From positions 767,507 through 831,506 of the forward strand of contig CP166960.1 in assembly GCA_041447175.1 (NCBI GenBank): 64,000 nucleotides of DNA, read 5' to 3'. The position numbers were made by a program, and so were the translations under genes. Below are positions 60,532 to 64,000 of the stretch, piece after piece (positions within the stretch are counted from its first letter, which is position 1; every line of letters begins with the position of its first letter). The notes under the pieces are model-generated. The model ran no database searches. It had not been told where the DNA came from and saw only the letters and a list, made by a program, of their open reading frames with translations. Source of the DNA: Candidatus Bathyarchaeia archaeon. GTDB taxonomy: Archaea > Thermoproteota > Bathyarchaeia > Bathyarchaeales > Bathycorpusculaceae.

Positions 60532-62830
60532 CCTTGCTGTCGGTTTTTTCGGCTTTTTTCTTTAACTCTTTTAGGAGCAGTTTCAGGATTATTTTTGCGG
60601 CTCGTTTGTCTAAGGGTTTGTTTTCGTTGCCACATTTGGGTGAGTAAATGCAGCTGGGGCAGCCTTCGGTGCATTCACATTTCTCTATCAGCTTAAGGGT
60701 TGCTTTGAACAGTTTTTCCATCATGCTGTAGAGCGTTTCGGATATGCCTATGCCTCCCTCAAAGCCGTCATAGATGAAAATTGTGGGCTGCTCCGTGTCT
60801 AAATGCATCGGCGTGGAAACACCCCCTATATCCCAGCGGTCACACATCGCATAAAGCGGCGCCATCGCAATCATCGCATGCTCAACTGCATGCAAGCCAC
60901 CTGCAAAATCCAACTGAAGCGCATGCTGAACCTGTGCTTTGATTTGTTCGGGCACCGTAAACCACATGCCTACGGACGAGAAAACCAGCGGGGGAAGGTT
61001 AAGTGGCTCCACGTCCAAGATGACCTCGTTGTTTTTCAGCACAAATTGGTGGTACCGCTCGGTTACTTGAACTTCCCCCAACCCCATCTTGAAGCCTGTG
61101 TCTTTTTCTTGGAACCTTTTTTTGATGTCGATGTCGACGGTTTTTCGGGTTTCCGTGTTGTAGCTGACATCCTTTTTTGTAACCGACGCCGTTAAGGTTT
61201 TGAGGTTTAATTCGTCCACCACGTAGGTTTCGCCTTGATGCAGCAGAACCGCTCCTTCATGGGCTTCCTCATAAGCCTTGGTTAGCTCCAATGTTTCCAA
61301 AACCTTTCCGAGGCACAGCACCGTGACGGTTTTGTTGGATATGTTATTTAGGTTCACGACCTCGGAGGGTCTTGCCGTGCCACAGTACACCCAACCCGAA
61401 CCCGTTTTCCGTACAAGCCGCTTGTTTTCCAACGCCGTTAGGCTTTCGCTTAAGACTTCAGGGAAAAACTTGTGGTCCCCTTCCGTGACGGGCAGTTCCG
61501 CGGCTGCACACATTATGTGTCCAAGCGAGATGTACGGGTTATGCAGGTCGATGATGGCTTGTTCGTGTGCTCGACCAAAGAAGGCGTTTGGGTGCTTCAT
61601 GAAGTACTGATCCAGCGGGTTTTGGAAAGCCACCAGCGTGACCAACGAGTCCGCGGTGGTTCTGCCTGCGCGTCCTGCCTGCTGCCACGTCGAGATTACT
61701 GTGCCCGGGTAGCCCGAGATTATGACCGAGTCTAATGAGCCGATGTCGATGCCTAATTCTAAGGCGTTGGTGGATGCAACGCCGATTAAACTTTTGGAGC
61801 GCAACTTATTCTCAATTGCACGCCGTTCCTCAGGTAAGTAGCCTGCACGGTAAGCCGTAACCGCCTCCGAAGCGTTAGGAAGGGCACGTTTGCGTTTGAG
61901 GTCTTCACGCGTCCACCTCACCAAAAGTTCCGCCATCTGACGCGAAACGGTAAAACACAAGGTTTGAAGGTTTTCACTTATGCTTAAGACGAAGAGGTCT
62001 TTGGTTTCTTGATGCGTTGAACGCCTCAACGCGCGCAGGGCGTCGGTGAAGGGTGGGTTCCAGAAGACAAAGTATTTTTTGCCGCGTGCGGAGCCGTCGT
62101 TGGAGATGACTTCGAATTCTTTGCTGGTGAGTTTCTGCGCGTGTTCCTGTGGGTTGGCTATTGTGGCGGAGCTGAGCACGATTTGTGGGTGGGAACCGTA
62201 ATTTTCGCAGATGCGCAGTAGCCGCCGCATAAGCATGGCTACGTTTGAGCCGAAGACGCCTCGGTAGAAGTGACCTTCGTCAACTACGATAAATTTTAGG
62301 TTCTGAAAGAACTTGCGCCATAAGTAATGCCACGGTAGATACCTGTGCAGTCCGTAAGGGTTGCTGAGGATAATGCGGGAACCTTCGCGGATACTTGCCC
62401 TCTGATGCTTGGGAGTGTCACCATCATAAACGTTAGCACAAACCCTGACGCCTGTTTCCTCTTCCAGTTTTCTCAAAACCTTAAGCTGGTCGTTGGTCAA
62501 CGCCTTGCTGGGATACAGGTAGAGCGCAGTTGCCTTCTCATCCGTATGCAACGCTTCAAACACGGGTAGGTTAAACGCCAACGTTTTACCCGAAGCAGTA
62601 GGTGTGGTTATGACCACGTTTTTGCCTTGCCGAATTTGGTTAATGGCGCAGGCTTGATGAGAGTACAGCCTAATGCCTGCCTGCTGCAAGTAATCTTGGA
62701 GGCATTTTGGCAACGGCTTATCCAAATCGCCATAGGCTGCTTCTCGGGCGGGAATTTCTTCAATATGCACAATTTGCTGCTTGTACCCCTTCAGGCTTTC
62801 CAGATGCCGAATGTACTTGCCAATATCCAT
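60524..62830 (-). CDS. mrfA: MrfA/YprA-like DEAD/DEAH-box helicase with DUF1998 domain
   Basis: About 768 residues from the ATG at 62830. A start at the GTG at 62842 is possible. Walker A (TPTASGKT), the DEGH box, SSATI and the QxxGRxGR motif (WQQAGRAGR) form the SF2 core. The C-terminal DUF1998 part carries a four-Cys cluster (CTEGCPSCIYSPKC). This is the COG1205 helicase family (YprA/MrfA, Hrq1). In Bacillus MrfA acts with the MrfB exonuclease in repair of mitomycin-induced crosslinks. Here an MrfB-like gene lies immediately upstream, with stop and start sharing one base (TAATG). Confidence 0.88.
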   Translation of the reverse strand: MDIGKYIRHLESLKGYKQQIVHIEEIPAREAAYGDLDKPLPKCLQDYLQQAGIRLYSHQACAINQIRQGKNVVITTPTASGKTLAFNLPVFEALHTDEKATALYLYPSKALTNDQLKVLRKLEEETGVRVCANVYDGDTPKHQRASIREGSRIILSNPYGLHRYLPWHYLWRKFFQNLKFIVVDEGHFYRGVFGSNVAMLMRRLLRICENYGSHPQIVLSSATIANPQEHAQKLTSKEFEVISNDGSARGKKYFVFWNPPFTDALRALRRSTHQETKDLFVLSISENLQTLCFTVSRQMAELLVRWTREDLKRKRALPNASEAVTAYRAGYLPEERRAIENKLRSKSLIGVASTNALELGIDIGSLDSVIISGYPGTVISTWQQAGRAGRTTADSLVTLVAFQNPLDQYFMKHPNAFFGRAHEQAIIDLHNPYISLGHIMCAAAELPVTEGDHKFFPEVLSESLTALENKRLVRKTGSGWVYCGTARPSEVVNLNNISNKTVTVLCLGKVLETLELTKAYEEAHEGAVLLHQGETYVVDELNLKTLTASVTKKDVSYNTETRKTVDIDIKKRFQEKDTGFKMGLGEVQVTERYHQFVLKNNEVILDVEPLNLPPLVFSSVGMWFTVPEQIKAQVQHALQLDFAGGLHAVEHAMIAMAPLYAMCDRWDIGGVSTPMHLDTEQPTIFIYDGFEGGIGISETLYSMMEKLFKATLKLIEKCECTEGCPSCIYSPKCGNENKPLDKRAAKIILKLLLKELKKKAEKTDSKVI

Positions 62831-64000
62831 TAAAGCTGCCACTCCCTGTAAAGGCTACAAAACAGCAGTGCCAGCGTCACCAAATCCTGCTTATTATGCT
62901 CCACGATGGCAACCAACGGACCCACATTCCCACTCTTCTGATAAGCGTCATAAAACTCAGGCACCAATGCACCTGGAATGTTGACATCGCGGTGGACTCC
63001 CAGAAACGGCTCCAACGTCTCCAAACGGCAGTCTCTAAACCTACCCCGCAACGCACGCCGCGCAAAATGCAAAACATCAAAATGCACCACACCAAAATCA
63101 CTTTCTAATCCCGATGATTGCAAGCCGTAATATGCTAGCCTTTCCCGAATAAAGGGGGCATCAAAACATCGCCCATTATACGAAACCAAAACCGAATCCC
63201 CGTTCAAAGTGGAGACAAACTCCCAAAGGGCACTTGCTTCTTCGGAAATGTCTCGCACCAAAAACTGTCGCGTGCAAATTTTTGATTTCACGATGTTGGC
63301 GGCACCTACCAGAATGATGGGTCTTCCAAACAAACCTAACGTTTCCACATCAATGATGGCGAATTTTTTGTTTTGGCAAAACCCAGCCAAATAGTGCACT
63401 AAAGGGTGGGACTTAGGCAAACGTTGTCGTAGTTGCTCTTGTAAGCCTGAAACGTCTTTGTCTTCAACCAGCTTCAAGAAATCCTTTGCTTGCCTTTGCC
63501 ACCGCGGATGCCCCCTTAAGGACTCAATAGTTGGGTAGCCTTGCTGTTTTAGCGTTTGTTCTCTTGCGGGACCAATACCTGACAACAGTTTTAACTCGGA
63601 AAGCAAACGTTGTTTGGTTTCAGTTGCGGTTGGTTTTTGAAACCTGATTTTGTGGTTTTCAGTGATGCAGTAGCATTGACCGTGCGGGTTTGAAACAACT
63701 TCTCCCGCAATTACCTTCTCCAACTGTTTGCCTGCATATTTGCGGGTAAGTTCCGTTTTGAGCTTTAGAGCTTGGTCATATTCAGAGTTGAAGAGGTACC
63801 CTTCGGACGCAAAACCCTCGGGCACTTGGTTTTCTGGTTCGGGGATGATTTGGTATTCTTTTTCTTTTTCAACCTTCAGCCGTAAGTTTTGGGCGACCCG
63901 CTGCAACTCCCCATTTTGCTCATGCTGTTTGGGCGGCTCTGGTGTTGATTGAGGTAGGTGAGGCTCTACGTTTGCCCTCGCGGTGGGTACAGTGAATTTT
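62830..64000 (-). CDS. mrfB: MrfB/YprB-like DnaQ-fold exonuclease (5' end cut by window edge)
   Basis: At least 390 codons; the frame stays open to the right edge of the window. A TTG at 63906 could be an internal start. A helix-hairpin-helix segment (LSGIGPAREQTLKQQG) precedes the nuclease domain, whose acidic motifs are IIDVETLGL (Asp-x-Glu), SYNGRCFDAPF, and EHNKQDLVTLALL (the last catalytic His and Asp). The region before is Pro-rich and probably disordered. It matches YprB/MrfB, the nuclease partner of MrfA. The gene order nuclease then helicase, with a one-base overlap, supports joint action in DNA repair. Confidence 0.8.
   Translation of the reverse strand, partial: KFTVPTARANVEPHLPQSTPEPPKQHEQNGELQRVAQNLRLKVEKEKEYQIIPEPENQVPEGFASEGYLFNSEYDQALKLKTELTRKYAGKQLEKVIAGEVVSNPHGQCYCITENHKIRFQKPTATETKQRLLSELKLLSGIGPAREQTLKQQGYPTIESLRGHPRWQRQAKDFLKLVEDKDVSGLQEQLRQRLPKSHPLVHYLAGFCQNKKFAIIDVETLGLFGRPIILVGAANIVKSKICTRQFLVRDISEEASALWEFVSTLNGDSVLVSYNGRCFDAPFIRERLAYYGLQSSGLESDFGVVHFDVLHFARRALRGRFRDCRLETLEPFLGVHRDVNIPGALVPEFYDAYQKSGNVGPLVAIVEHNKQDLVTLALLFCSLYREWQL

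Noticed and set aside
1-64000. CRISPR arrays, insertion sequences and integrases
   Set aside because: No regularly spaced direct repeats, no transposase motifs and no tyrosine or serine recombinase signatures were seen.

Overview
This window looks like a chromosomal piece of an uncultured archaeon. The archaeal markers are aIF2-beta next to a DUF424 gene, TiaS, archaeal-type AlaS, a TFS-like zinc ribbon, a COG1340 coiled-coil protein, an ADP-forming acetyl-CoA synthetase subunit, Dph6, and TATA-like boxes about 35-45 nt upstream of many starts. Genes of methanofuran synthesis (mfnF-mfnD) next to a heterotrophic set (ACD, a bacterial-type PfkA, a GT4 glycosyltransferase) point to a Bathyarchaeia-like member of the Thermoproteota. 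That placement is inference. Many genes start with TTG or GTG and use GGAGG or GGTGA Shine-Dalgarno sites. Neighbouring genes often overlap by 4 nt (ATGA or GTGA).

Layout. 1-1.7 kb: mfnF (cut by the window edge) and mfnD. 1.9-3.4 kb: an anchored beta-helix-like surface protein. 3.5-4.8 kb: an OBG-type GTPase. 4.8-9.7 kb: an accessory block holding a VapBC pair, a decayed copy of the OBG gene's 3' end, a TIR-APAZ plus short Argonaute operon (a SPARTA-type immune system) and a DUF4258/DUF2283 pair. 10.1-14.2 kb: housekeeping genes (UPP synthase, DUF373, COG1340, aIF2-beta, DUF424). 14.3-15.4 kb: a two-gene operon with a caspase-fold-like protein. 15.8-22.7 kb: a repeat surface protein, an anchored acetolactate decarboxylase, nitroreductase, HtpX-like and M20 peptidases and small regulators. 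22.8-29.7 kb: ACD beta and four B12-type radical SAM genes. 29.7-39.2 kb: Dph6, zinc ribbons, an output-domain/CHASE4 histidine kinase/receiver operon, PstS, a CBS protein and small unknowns. 39.3-47.6 kb: TiaS, a P-type ATPase with PPK2, and AlaS. 47.9-51.1 kb: an M64 peptidase-VWA fusion with a small partner. 51.4-54.1 kb: GT4, PfkA and CutA. 54.1-60.1 kb: trpEGDCBA without trpF. 60.1-64 kb: a small unknown gene and an MrfA-like helicase with an MrfB-like exonuclease (cut by the window edge).

The most notable system is the SPARTA-type operon. The first gene joins a TIR domain with a visible candidate catalytic Glu to an APAZ region. The second is a MID-PIWI Argonaute lacking the slicer residues. 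By analogy with characterised bacterial SPARTA systems, guided recognition of invader nucleic acid should trigger NAD(P) depletion and cell death. The TIR-APAZ gene has no ATG, GTG or TTG before its TIR core. The best supported start is a CTG behind a good Shine-Dalgarno site, and the more obvious internal ATG would remove the first half of the TIR domain.

I found no rRNA, no convincing tRNA, no CRISPR array and no insertion sequence.
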